A DNA stretch of 42,519 nt. Source: an uncultured Alphaproteobacteria bacterium. Its GTDB lineage: Bacteria; Pseudomonadota; Alphaproteobacteria; HIMB59; GCA-002718135. Below the pieces are notes generated by a model. It was not told where the DNA came from, searched no databases, and saw only the letters and a program-made list of their open reading frames with translations. Position numbers and translations under genes: made by a program. Location of the stretch: positions 1-42,519 of the forward strand of contig CACBLW010000011.1 of the NCBI GenBank assembly GCA_902540265.1. The letters run 5' to 3'. Numbering within the stretch: the first letter of the stretch is position 1; each line of letters begins with the position of its first letter. This document shows, piece by piece, positions 19,410 through 28,314 of the stretch.

Positions 19410-21038
19410 ATGGAAGTAAAACGCGAGTCAATGGACTATGATGTTGTGGTTGTAGGTGCTGGTCCATCAGGCCTATCAACTGCAATTAAACTAAAACAGC
19501 TAAACCCTGAAATTAATGTTTGTATATTAGAAAAGGGATCAGAGGTTGGGGCACATATTTTAAGTGGTAATGTCTTTGAAACAAGAGCATTGGATGAACT
19601 AATACCAGATTGGAGAACTAAAGATTCGCCAATTAAAACTAAAGTAACAAAAGAAAAGTTTTTATTCTTATCTAAGAATGCTTCATTAAATTGGCCTACA
19701 TGGCTTCTTCCTAGTGTTCAAAAAAATCATAAGAATTATATCATTAGTCTTGCAAATTTATGTAGATGGCTTGCAAGTGAAGCTGAAAGTTTAGGAGTAG
19801 AAATTTTTCCAGGATTTGCGGCATCTAAAATATTATATTCAGATGATGATAATGTAATTGGTGTTCAAACTGGTGATATGGGTATTGATAAAGATGGTAA
19901 CAAAAAAGATAGTTTTGAACCAGGTATTAATATTAACGCAAAAGTAACAGTATTTGCTGAGGGTTGTAGAGGTCATTTAGGTAAGGAATTAATTAAAAAA
20001 TATAATTTATCGAAAGATAAGTCACCACAACAATATGGAATTGGATTTAAAGAAATTTGGGAAGTAGATGAAAGTCAGCATAATGAAGGTCTTGTCATGC
20101 ATACTGCAGGATGGCCATTAGATAATGCAACTTATGGTGGCAGTTTTTGTTATCATGCTGAAAATAAACAAATATTTTTAGGATATGTAATCGGTCTTGA
20201 TTATAAAAATCCTTATTTATCACCCTATGATGAATTTCAAAAATTTAAAACTCACCCAGCAATTAAGAAAATCCTAACTAATGGAAAACGTATCGCATAT
20301 GGAGCAAGAGCACTTATTGAAGGCGGTATTCAAAGTTTACCTAAAATGTATATGCCAGGTGCATTACTAGTTGGATGTGATGCAGGAACCTTAAATATGC
20401 CAAAGATTAAAGGTTCACATACTGCAATGAAAAGTGGAATTATAGCTGCTGAAACAATTAATGATTATTTAAGTAAATCTGTATCTCTTGCAGCATATGA
20501 AAATAAATTTAAACGTTCATGGCTTTATAAAGAATTATTTGCAGCAAGGAATGTGAAACCTAGTTTTAATTGGGGGCTAATACCTGCAATAATATTTACA
20601 GGAATTGATCAAATAATATTTAGAGGCAGGCTTCCTTTTACACTACAACACAAACATGCTGATCATGAAGCTCTACAATTAGCAAAAGATTCAAAAAAAA
20701 TAGACTATCCAAAATACGATGGAATATTTACCTTTGATAAAACCAGTTCTGTTTATTTGACTGGAACTAATCATGAAACTGATCAGCCAGTGCATTTACA
20801 ATTAAAAGATAAGGAACTACCTATAAAATTTACTTTAAATACCTATGATGAACCATCTCAAAGATATTGTCCTGCTGGTGTATATGAGATTGATAAGACA
20901 GATATTCAAAATCCTAAATTTGTAATTAATGCACAAAACTGTATTCATTGTAAAACATGTGATATTAAAGAGCCATCACAAAACATAAATTGGGTTGTAC
21001 CTGAAGGTAGTGGTGGACCAAATTATGCAAATATGTAA
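19410..21038 (+). CDS. Electron transfer flavoprotein:ubiquinone oxidoreductase
   Basis: A 542-residue membrane-associated flavo-iron-sulfur protein that oxidises reduced ETF and reduces ubiquinone. The FAD motif VVVGAGPSGLSTAIKL lies at about 13-28; the GFKEIWEV and AGWPLDNATYGGSF segments are characteristic of ETF:QO. The C-terminal ferredoxin-like domain supplies four 4Fe-4S ligands: Cys487 (RYCPAGVYE) and Cys511, Cys514, Cys517 (NCIHCKTCDIKEP). Translation could instead start at the second methionine (MDYDVVVVG), which many family members use; the longer start is kept here. It is the last step of the dehydrogenase-etfBA electron path in this operon. Confidence 0.95.
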   Translation: MEVKRESMDYDVVVVGAGPSGLSTAIKLKQLNPEINVCILEKGSEVGAHILSGNVFETRALDELIPDWRTKDSPIKTKVTKEKFLFLSKNASLNWPTWLLPSVQKNHKNYIISLANLCRWLASEAESLGVEIFPGFAASKILYSDDDNVIGVQTGDMGIDKDGNKKDSFEPGININAKVTVFAEGCRGHLGKELIKKYNLSKDKSPQQYGIGFKEIWEVDESQHNEGLVMHTAGWPLDNATYGGSFCYHAENKQIFLGYVIGLDYKNPYLSPYDEFQKFKTHPAIKKILTNGKRIAYGARALIEGGIQSLPKMYMPGALLVGCDAGTLNMPKIKGSHTAMKSGIIAAETINDYLSKSVSLAAYENKFKRSWLYKELFAARNVKPSFNWGLIPAIIFTGIDQIIFRGRLPFTLQHKHADHEALQLAKDSKKIDYPKYDGIFTFDKTSSVYLTGTNHETDQPVHLQLKDKELPIKFTLNTYDEPSQRYCPAGVYEIDKTDIQNPKFVINAQNCIHCKTCDIKEPSQNINWVVPEGSGGPNYANM

Positions 21039-21084
21039 TATATTTTTAAAATACTTATTTTAATTAAATTGACTCACTTTCATT

Positions 21085-21918
21085 ATGAATAAAAATAAAA
21101 TTGTATTTACTTTTGCAACAGCTGAAGTAAATTTAATTGGTCAAATATTTATAAAGATTACTGAATTATTAACAGGAAAATTAAAATTAAAAAAATTATA
21201 TGATGAATACTTATCTGAAAATAGACCACCTGAGCTTTTTTGGGATGATGCAGTAGATAAACTAAATCTTAATTTAATAACTAATTTTAAAGACGGTAGT
21301 TACATTCCAAAAAAAGGAAAATTAATTGTTATAGCAAATCACGCTTTCGGAGTTGCAGATGGTGTATCCATATGTTCAGCAATTTCAAAAGTAAGACAAG
21401 ATTATAAAATGGTTACACATAAAGTTTTAAGACAAGCAGAGGCAGTGAAAGATAAAATATTACCAATTGATTTTAATGAAAATAGAGAAGCCCTATTAAC
21501 TAACATTAATACACGTAAAGAAGCTGAAAAAGTTTTACATAATGAAGGTGTTTTGGTGCTTTTCCCTTCTGGAACAATAGCAACAAAACAAAACTTAAAA
21601 AAGAATACAAAAGCTGACGATGGTGAGTGGAAACAATGGGTATCGAAACTAGTTCTCAAAACTAAAAGCCCTGTGTTACCAATTTTTTTTGACGGTCAAA
21701 ATAGTCAATTATATCATATTGCTAATAAAATAGGACAAACCTTTAGATATTCTTTGTGTATGTACGAACTTAAAAGAAAAATTGGCGATAATATTTATAT
21801 GTATTTTGGATCTTTAATTTCATATGAAACTTTAAAAAATATCGGAGATATCAAACAAATTACCGAATATCTTAGATTAACAACATACTCCTTAGATCCA
21901 CAATTTAACAAAAATTAA
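21085..21918 (+). CDS. PlsC-like phospholipid/lysolipid acyltransferase
   Basis: A 277-residue protein of the lysophospholipid acyltransferase superfamily. The catalytic motif reads ANHAFGVADG: His86 to Asp92, an HX5D spacing. The standard PlsC motif is HX4D, while the hemolysin/ornithine-lipid-type acyltransferase branch often has NHPxGxxDG. A second block EGVLVLFPSGTIA (about 147-159) matches motif III. It probably transfers an acyl group from acyl-ACP or acyl-CoA onto a lysolipid at the membrane. It lies 46 bases after ETF:QO on the same strand, so it may be in the same transcript. The acceptor lipid is not determined. Confidence 0.75.
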   Translation: MNKNKIVFTFATAEVNLIGQIFIKITELLTGKLKLKKLYDEYLSENRPPELFWDDAVDKLNLNLITNFKDGSYIPKKGKLIVIANHAFGVADGVSICSAISKVRQDYKMVTHKVLRQAEAVKDKILPIDFNENREALLTNINTRKEAEKVLHNEGVLVLFPSGTIATKQNLKKNTKADDGEWKQWVSKLVLKTKSPVLPIFFDGQNSQLYHIANKIGQTFRYSLCMYELKRKIGDNIYMYFGSLISYETLKNIGDIKQITEYLRLTTYSLDPQFNKN

Positions 21919-21956
21919 ATATTTATTTTTTATAACTAGCGCCTTATAGAGCTCTT

Positions 21957-22649
21957 ATGGTAGGTTTTGTTGGGGCACGTGCAAGAAAAAGAAGAAGGAA
22001 CAGATATTTATTTATTATATTTATTCTGGCAATATTTGGTATTTTTTTCTATTTACCCTCTATAGATTTTACAACAGAAGAAAAACAACCTTTGGATGAA
22101 ATCATCCCAAGTAATGTTGTCGATGAATCAAGCTTAAGAACTGAAATAGAAGAGTTAAAACTTGAAGTATTCCAAAAAGATCAAAGGTTAAATTTTAGAG
22201 ATGATCAAATTAAAAATCTTCGCAAAGAAATAAATGATTTAAATAAATCGTTTAACACTGTCAAAAATGATTATGAACAATCCCTTAGCAACATCTCAGA
22301 TTTAGAGAATAACTCTGAAGAAAATTATTCACAAAATATTGAACAAATAGTTTCACTTGAAAATCAAATTACTGAATTAAAAAAACAATTATCAAAGTAT
22401 GAAAATTTAGTTCTTAAATTAGAAACTGAATTAGCTAATTCTATATCTTCTGAAAATGTAGAAGAAGTAAATATTGAAAATTCAATATTAAAATCAGAAA
22501 TTAACCAAATTAAAGAAAAAAATCTTAATTTTGAAAAAGAATTAAATAAATTAAAAACAACAATCGAAAATAAAGATATGGAAATTGAAAAAAAAGATAA
22601 GGAACTAGAAGATTTAATTTATTTAAAAGATTTACAACATCACGGTTGA
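21957..22649 (+). CDS. Single-pass membrane protein with long coiled coil, function unknown
   Basis: A 230-residue protein with a positively charged N-terminus (RARKRRRNR), one hydrophobic helix (about 17-34), then an almost uninterrupted Glu/Lys/Asn/Leu heptad-rich region (about 55-225) predicted to be coiled coil. The basic N-terminus suggests it faces the cytoplasm with the coiled coil in the periplasm. There are no catalytic motifs. Its gene starts 38 bases after the acyltransferase gene and its stop abuts that of the convergent nuclease gene with no spacer. I do not recognise a family; a structural or scaffolding role is only a guess from shape. Confidence 0.65.
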   Translation: MVGFVGARARKRRRNRYLFIIFILAIFGIFFYLPSIDFTTEEKQPLDEIIPSNVVDESSLRTEIEELKLEVFQKDQRLNFRDDQIKNLRKEINDLNKSFNTVKNDYEQSLSNISDLENNSEENYSQNIEQIVSLENQITELKKQLSKYENLVLKLETELANSISSENVEEVNIENSILKSEINQIKEKNLNFEKELNKLKTTIENKDMEIEKKDKELEDLIYLKDLQHHG

Positions 22650-23132
22650 TTACTTATTTTTTTTTCTAAATAAATAAGGTTCTACAAAATCTCCAATCCA
22701 TATCCCTCTTTTCTCCTGTTTTGCTTTTTCTTCTTCTTCAACATAATCTTTTGAATAATAGCGATAAGCTATAGCCCATCCATTCAGAACCATTTCACTA
22801 TTTAAATCTAAATTATCTTTGTAGCAGATTCCAATAAATCTATTATATCGATCCTTACCTTGTGTTATGCACTCAATTCTATTATTACCAATTAATTCCT
22901 TTAAGAACTTTGTTGATTCCACACCACAATTCCAGACTTTACTATTTTTATTACATGTTTGATTTGTTTCAGGGGCGTCAATCGCATGCAGTCTTATTTT
23001 ATTTTTATTAATATGTATAGTATCACCATCAATTACTTTTGCTTTTCCAAATATAGTTTTACTAGATAATACTGTGCTAAGAGTAATTAAGATAAGAAAT
23101 AAATTAAATATTAAGATTTTTACTACCATCAA
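22650..23132 (-). CDS. Exported thermonuclease-like (SNase) nuclease
   Basis: A 160-residue staphylococcal-nuclease-domain protein with a signal peptide (about 1-23). The family pattern is intact: VIDGDTIHI (34-41), IRLHAIDAPE (46-55, with predicted catalytic Arg47 and metal-binding Asp52), KDRYNRFIG (93-101, Arg98), NGWAIAYRYY, and the C-terminal KRGIWIG. It probably hydrolyses DNA or RNA with Ca2+ outside the cytoplasm, for nutrient recovery or defence. Its start lies inside the end of soxG (29-base overlap), and this start is needed to give the signal peptide, so it rides on the sox mRNA. Confidence 0.88.
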   Translation of the reverse strand: MMVVKILIFNLFLILITLSTVLSSKTIFGKAKVIDGDTIHINKNKIRLHAIDAPETNQTCNKNSKVWNCGVESTKFLKELIGNNRIECITQGKDRYNRFIGICYKDNLDLNSEMVLNGWAIAYRYYSKDYVEEEEKAKQEKRGIWIGDFVEPYLFRKKNK

Positions 23133-23679
23133 CTAATAAATCATAAACATATTTTGCATGTGATCTGTTTAAATGTAAATCTAATGAAGTTTCTTCTTTA
23201 TCAGTATTATTCCTAATAAAAAGTACTGGAATTTTTATAAATATAGTTTGAACTACAGAAAAATTAGTTTCCAAAATTTTTTCTAAGTTCGCGACAAGAA
23301 ATTTAGAAAGTAAAATAAATACCTTTTCCCCCTCAAGCCGTAAAACAGTTTTATTAAATGAAACATCAGTTATTGCTGTTTTTTCTGGATTGAGTTTAGA
23401 TTCTAATAGAGAAATAATTTCATCTTTCTCATTTTCTGGTGTTTCGACTAACCATTCATTAGGACCAAGCCACATAATACTAATATTATTATTAAAAATT
23501 CTTACATTTGGTTCTATTGGTAAAACCAGGTTTAATACTGAGCCTATATTTTTCATAAATTCTTTATCCGAACTTTTACCTCGTATATTTATTTTACCTG
23601 ATAGAGCTCTTTCTTCTATTGTTACTCCATTGTAATTTTTTTTATCTATATCCAAAACATTACCGTAAGTTAAACTCAT
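23104..23679 (-). CDS. soxG: Sarcosine oxidase gamma subunit
   Basis: A 191-residue SoxG, the small GcvT-like subunit of heterotetrameric sarcosine oxidase. Recognisable features are the RALSGKINIRGKSSDKEF block (about 24-41), IMWLGPNEWLVETPE (about 68-82), the AITDVSFNKTVLRLEGE segment and a C-terminal LHLNRSHAKYVYDLL. It overlaps soxA by four bases. It holds no cofactor of its own in characterised enzymes and is thought to complete the complex. Its identity is supported as much by the soxB-D-A-G order as by its own diverged sequence. Confidence 0.88.
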   Translation of the reverse strand: MSLTYGNVLDIDKKNYNGVTIEERALSGKINIRGKSSDKEFMKNIGSVLNLVLPIEPNVRIFNNNISIMWLGPNEWLVETPENEKDEIISLLESKLNPEKTAITDVSFNKTVLRLEGEKVFILLSKFLVANLEKILETNFSVVQTIFIKIPVLFIRNNTDKEETSLDLHLNRSHAKYVYDLLVDGSKNLNI

Positions 23680-26666
23680 TGATTAACCCTTTGATTCTCA
23701 GGATCTATAAATATTGGACTAGTTATTTCTACCTCAATATTTTCATTTTCCATTGGAGCAATTAAAACACTTCCTTTTTTTTCAAGACCACCTTTAATTA
23801 AAGCTAAAGCAAAAGAACATTTTAAATTAGGTGAATAATAACTAGACGTCACGTGACCAACCATTTTCATAGGTAGGGCAGTTATTTCTTCAACCAATTG
23901 AGATCCTTCTTCAAGAACTTTATTTGGATCTTTAGTTTTTAACCCAACTAATTGTTTCCTATCTTTTTTAATAGTATCACTTCTATATAATGCCCTTTTA
24001 CCAATAAAATCATATTTCTTCTTACTAACTATCCAGTCCATATCCAGATCTACTGGTGTCACTGATCCATCTGTTTCTTGACCAACAATAATAAATCCTT
24101 TTTCAGCACGAAGTACATGCATTGCTTCAGTTCCATACGGAGTAATATTAAATTCTTTACCTTTATCTATACAAAGTTCCCAAAGATTTTTAGCATAGCC
24201 AGATGGAACATTTATTTCGTAACACATCTCCCCTGTAAAACTTATACGCATGACTCTACACTTTATTCCGTCAATATTAATATTCTTAAAACTCATATGA
24301 GGAAAATTTTCTTTTGAAAAATCAAAATCTGGAACTAATTTTTGCATTAATTTTTTTGAATTTGGACCATTTAAGCTTATCGTTCCATAGTTTTCTGTTA
24401 CGGATGTTAAATATACTTCTAATTCTGGCCATTCTGTTTGTAACCAATCTTCTAATTTTGACATTACTGACGCTGCGTTTCCTGTAGTTGTTGACATGAG
24501 ATAATGATACTCGTCTAATCTAGTTGTTACACCATCATCAATAACCATCCCATCGTCACCTAACATTACACCATATCGACATTTTCCAATTTCTAATTTT
24601 GACCAAGAATTTGTGTAAATTCTATTTAAGAATTCGCTAACATCTCTTCCCTTAATATCAATTTTACCAAGCGTTGATGCATCTAATATTCCTAGACTAT
24701 CTCTAGTTGCTTTTACTTCTCTATTTAAAGCAGACTGAAAACTTTCATTCCTTTGAGGATAATACCAGGCTCTTTTCCATTGACCTACATCCTCAAATAA
24801 AGCTTTATTATCAATATGCCATTGATGCATTGGGCTTGTTCTCTCTAAATCAAAAAATTCTTTAACATGACGTCCAGCAATTGCTCCAAATGTCACTGGC
24901 TTATAAGGTAAACGAAATGTTGTCGTACCTAATTCAGAGATTTCAGTATTTGTTAACTCTGATATTATTCCAAGTGCATTAACATTACTGGTCTTACCTT
25001 GATCAGTTGCCATTCCTGTAGTTGTATAACGTTTGACATGCTCAATTGATTGAAAACCCTCTTTTAATGCTAATTTAATATCTTTTGCTGTTACATCGTT
25101 TTGGAAATCTACAAACATTTTTGTTCGTGAAATATTTTTCTTTGATGTAATCCAAACATTTTCGTGTTTGCCGTGCTTTAGATCATCTGATTTGTAGTTT
25201 ACTTCGCTAAGTTCATTTTGCTGATTATCATTTAAATAGTTATATGTATCTTCTTGAGTTTTTAATAATATTTCATTTAAATTATAATTACCATTGCAAC
25301 TTCCAACACACAATGTATCTTGATAAACTTCATTAGGAATAAAACTTCCATCTACATCTCTAAATTTGAGTTTTCCTTTTGATTGAGTAAATAAATGAAC
25401 AGTAGGAGTCCAACCACCAGCAATTGCTAAAAGATCGCATTTAATATTAATAGAAGATTTTTCATTATTGTTTTCAGTTTTTATTTTTCTTAATTTAACT
25501 TCTCTAATTTTTAATCTTCCAACAGTATCACTTATTTCATAACCTCTTAGTATAGTAATACCTAATTTATTTGCTTTTTTTGGGTAATATCCATCACTAC
25601 TATCTCTTGTATCGACAATAGCCTCTACTTTTATACCTTGTTCAAAAAAATCTATTGCAGTTTCATAGGCACTATCATTGTTTGTAAAAAAAACTAAATT
25701 TTTTCCAGGTGCAACTCCATACTTATTTAAGTATTTTTTTGCACTGTTAGAAAGCATAATTCCAGGCCTGTCATTATTGTTAAATATTATTGGTCGTTCA
25801 ATTGCGCCAGTTGCTAAAATAACTTTCTTTGATCTAATTTTCCAAATTCTTTCTTTAATATCATTTTTTTTATTTAAACCTTTTTCTGGGTCAATTTCTT
25901 GCACTGCTAGTAATAAATTATAATTCAAGTATGCAAAACAAGTTGTGTTTTTAACTATTTTTACATTTGAATTTTTAGAAAGTTTATCAACTAATTTATT
26001 TTTCCATTCATTAATCGGTAAATTATCAATTTTAATGTCTTGATTTTTTGTAGATAAAATTTCACCACCGAGATCCTCTTCTTGCTCAACTAGTAAAACT
26101 TTATAATTTTTATTTGCTGCAATTTCTGCTGAAATTAATCCACTCACTCCTGCTCCAACAATTAGAACATCACAATGATAATGAAAATGTTCGTATTTGT
26201 GGGGATCATCTTTTTTTGGAGATTTACCAAGTCCTGCAGCGTGTCTTATAAAAAATTCATATGCTTTCCAAAACTTTGGCGGCCACATAAAGGTCTTGTA
26301 ATAAAACCCTGCAGGAAAAAATGGGGATAGTAAATCATTTATGGCGCCAGCATCAAATTTCACTGACGGCCAATTATTTTGACTAAAAGCTTTTAACCCA
26401 TCATATATCTGGACTTCAGTTACTCTTCTATTAGGTTCGGTATATTCTTTGGTCTCAAGCTGAACTATTCCATTAGGTTCTTCACTACCTGCGGTATAAA
26501 TACCCCGCGGTCGATGATATTTAAAACTTCTTCCAACTAAATGAACATCATTTGCAAGAAGTGCAGAAGCTAGGGTGTCACCTTCAAATCCAAAATATTC
26601 TTTATTATCAAAATAGAACCTAACAGACTTATTATTTTCTAGATTTTTATTATTTTTGTATCGCAT
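23676..26666 (-). CDS. soxA: Sarcosine oxidase alpha subunit
   Basis: A 996-residue SoxA. The order is: an N-terminal ferredoxin-like fold lacking cluster cysteines (about 14-110, with RSFKYHRPRGIYTAGSEEPN), an NAD-binding Rossmann domain (VLIVGAGVSG, 167-176), and a C-terminal GcvT-like folate domain (about 600-990) containing the FTGEMCYEINVP and TEAMHVLRAEKGFIIVGQ segments. In the heterotetramer it binds NAD and tetrahydrofolate and receives the methylene group from sarcosine oxidised at the SoxB flavins, giving 5,10-methylene-THF. The length matches the family (about 1000). The GcvT part is paralogous to the domains at 13201-14535 and 15250-17685. Confidence 0.96.
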   Translation of the reverse strand: MRYKNNKNLENNKSVRFYFDNKEYFGFEGDTLASALLANDVHLVGRSFKYHRPRGIYTAGSEEPNGIVQLETKEYTEPNRRVTEVQIYDGLKAFSQNNWPSVKFDAGAINDLLSPFFPAGFYYKTFMWPPKFWKAYEFFIRHAAGLGKSPKKDDPHKYEHFHYHCDVLIVGAGVSGLISAEIAANKNYKVLLVEQEEDLGGEILSTKNQDIKIDNLPINEWKNKLVDKLSKNSNVKIVKNTTCFAYLNYNLLLAVQEIDPEKGLNKKNDIKERIWKIRSKKVILATGAIERPIIFNNNDRPGIMLSNSAKKYLNKYGVAPGKNLVFFTNNDSAYETAIDFFEQGIKVEAIVDTRDSSDGYYPKKANKLGITILRGYEISDTVGRLKIREVKLRKIKTENNNEKSSINIKCDLLAIAGGWTPTVHLFTQSKGKLKFRDVDGSFIPNEVYQDTLCVGSCNGNYNLNEILLKTQEDTYNYLNDNQQNELSEVNYKSDDLKHGKHENVWITSKKNISRTKMFVDFQNDVTAKDIKLALKEGFQSIEHVKRYTTTGMATDQGKTSNVNALGIISELTNTEISELGTTTFRLPYKPVTFGAIAGRHVKEFFDLERTSPMHQWHIDNKALFEDVGQWKRAWYYPQRNESFQSALNREVKATRDSLGILDASTLGKIDIKGRDVSEFLNRIYTNSWSKLEIGKCRYGVMLGDDGMVIDDGVTTRLDEYHYLMSTTTGNAASVMSKLEDWLQTEWPELEVYLTSVTENYGTISLNGPNSKKLMQKLVPDFDFSKENFPHMSFKNINIDGIKCRVMRISFTGEMCYEINVPSGYAKNLWELCIDKGKEFNITPYGTEAMHVLRAEKGFIIVGQETDGSVTPVDLDMDWIVSKKKYDFIGKRALYRSDTIKKDRKQLVGLKTKDPNKVLEEGSQLVEEITALPMKMVGHVTSSYYSPNLKCSFALALIKGGLEKKGSVLIAPMENENIEVEITSPIFIDPENQRVNQ

Positions 26667-26674
26667 CTTTATTT

Positions 26675-27031
26675 TTAAAACCTATCTTTTTTCGATGTTG
26701 ATAAATTCCCTGATCCAATACTTGGCTCACCTGAAGGAGTAGCTGGAATATTTGCTTTTAATATAGGAGGAGCTTCTCCCATTTTATATACTGCAAGAAT
26801 TTCATCGGTTGCTGTATTTCTTGCTAAATTAAACCATTGTCTGCATCCATATTCATGGTTCCATCTTTCATAATGAATACCTTTTTCGTTCTTTCGCAAG
26901 AATAAATATTCTGCCCATTGATCATCAGAGAGTTCAGGAGGATTTTTTGGTCTTGCAATATGCGCTTCACCTCCACAAGAAAATTCAGCTTGATCTCTTT
27001 CTCCACAGTATGGGCAATTTATTAAAAACAT
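26675..27031 (-). CDS. soxD: Sarcosine oxidase delta subunit
   Basis: A 118-residue zinc-binding SoxD. Cys6 and Cys9 (NCPYCGERD), with His59 and Cys63 (NHEYGCRQW), match the four Zn ligands known from heterotetrameric sarcosine oxidase structures. RPKNPPELSDDQWAEYLFLR and GCRQWFNLARNTATDEIL are family hallmarks. It is a structural subunit of the SoxBDAG complex. It sits between soxB (three bases away) and soxA (eight bases away) in the standard order. Confidence 0.96.
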   Translation of the reverse strand: MFLINCPYCGERDQAEFSCGGEAHIARPKNPPELSDDQWAEYLFLRKNEKGIHYERWNHEYGCRQWFNLARNTATDEILAVYKMGEAPPILKANIPATPSGEPSIGSGNLSTSKKDRF

Positions 27032-27034
27032 GAT

Positions 27035-28294
27035 TTAATGTGCTACGGCAGCTGCACCATGTTCATCAACTAATTCACCACTAGAAAATCTATTTATTGT
27101 AAAAGGAGCATTTAATTCATGTGCTTGATCATTAGCTATAGTGTGAGCAAATACCCAACCTGAACCTGGTGTTGCTTTAAAACCACCAGTTCCCCAACCA
27201 CAATTAAAATATAATCCATTTATGTGCGTCTTACTGATAATGGGGCTTGCATCAGGACAAATATCTACAATTCCTCCCCAATGACGAAGCATTTTCATTC
27301 TAGAAAATATTGGAAACAATTCAACTATTGCCATTAATGTATCTTCAACAATGTTAAAGCCACCTCTTTGAGTATATGAAGTGTATCCATCTGTTCCAGC
27401 ACCAATAACTAGTTCTCCTTTATCTGACTGAGATACATACGCATGAATTGTATTGGACATTACTACAGTATCAATGACTGGTTTTACTGGTTCTGAAACT
27501 AGTGCTTGTAATGGTTTACTCTCCAAAGGTAATTTGATACCCGCCATATTGGCAATAACACTGGTATGCCCTGCAGCAGCTATTCCAATTTTATTTGAAT
27601 TAATGGTTCCTTTTGTTGTTTCAATACCAGTTACATTTCCATTTTTTACATTAATACCAGTTACTTCACAATTTTGAATTATATCAACTCCCATTTCATC
27701 GGCTCCTCTTGCATAACCCCATGCAACAGCATCATGTCTTGCAGTTCCTGCTCTTCTTTGCAGCGTTGCTCCTAAAACAGGGTATCTAATGTTTGGTGAA
27801 GTATTTATTATTGGACAAAATTCTTTAACTTTCTTAGTATCAAGCCATTCACAATCGATATCATTTAGTCTGTTTGCATGCCACCGTCTTTTTAATTCTC
27901 TTACATCATGAAGATTATGAGCAACATTCAAAACCCCTCTTTGAGAAAACATTACGTTGTAATTTAATTCTTGAGACATACCTTCCCAAAGTTTTAATGC
28001 ATGCTCGTATAAAGCTGCACTTTGATCCCATAAATAGTTTGATCTAATTATAGTGGTATTTCGCCCTGTATTCCCACCGCCTATCCAACCTTTTTCAATT
28101 ACTGCAATATTATTAACTCCATGGTTTTTTGCTAGATAGTAAGCAGTAGTTAAGCCGTGTCCACCACCACCGACAATTATTGCATCATAACTTTTTTTTG
28201 GCTCAGGACTATTCCACGTCTTTTGCCAATTCTCATGATGATTTAAAGCATTTCTAGCAATAGATAGAAATGAGTATTTATTTTTATTAAACAT
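27035..28294 (-). CDS. soxB: Sarcosine oxidase beta subunit
   Basis: A 419-residue flavoprotein, the catalytic subunit that oxidises sarcosine with O2, giving glycine, H2O2 and a C1 unit. The FAD motif is [18 protein letters not shown] (38-55), followed by [14 protein letters not shown]. His187 in [17 protein letters not shown] lies where the covalent FMN is attached in characterised heterotetrameric enzymes. The [16 protein letters not shown]-like C-terminal active-site segment is present as [17 protein letters not shown] (about 370-386). It is the first sox gene, 20 bases downstream of fhs, so the whole fhs-soxBDAG-nuclease stretch may be one transcript. Confidence 0.96.
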   Translation of the reverse strand: MFNKNKYSFLSIARNALNHHENWQKTWNSPEPKKSYDAIIVGGGGHGLTTAYYLAKNHGVNNIAVIEKGWIGGGNTGRNTTIIRSNYLWDQSAALYEHALKLWEGMSQELNYNVMFSQRGVLNVAHNLHDVRELKRRWHANRLNDIDCEWLDTKKVKEFCPIINTSPNIRYPVLGATLQRRAGTARHDAVAWGYARGADEMGVDIIQNCEVTGINVKNGNVTGIETTKGTINSNKIGIAAAGHTSVIANMAGIKLPLESKPLQALVSEPVKPVIDTVVMSNTIHAYVSQSDKGELVIGAGTDGYTSYTQRGGFNIVEDTLMAIVELFPIFSRMKMLRHWGGIVDICPDASPIISKTHINGLYFNCGWGTGGFKATPGSGWVFAHTIANDQAHELNAPFTINRFSSGELVDEHGAAAVAH

Positions 28295-28314
28295 TATAAC
28301 TCTTTATAGCAGTT

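Noticed and set aside
22653-22678. CTTATTT/AAATAAG inverted repeat at the convergent junction of the coiled-coil and nuclease genes
   Set aside because: The stem is all A/T except one pair, with a long loop, and lies inside the nuclease coding end; too weak to call a terminator.
26824-27006. Alternative 60-residue frame inside soxD
   Set aside because: It is out of frame with soxD, whose four zinc ligands and flanking sox genes make it the real gene.
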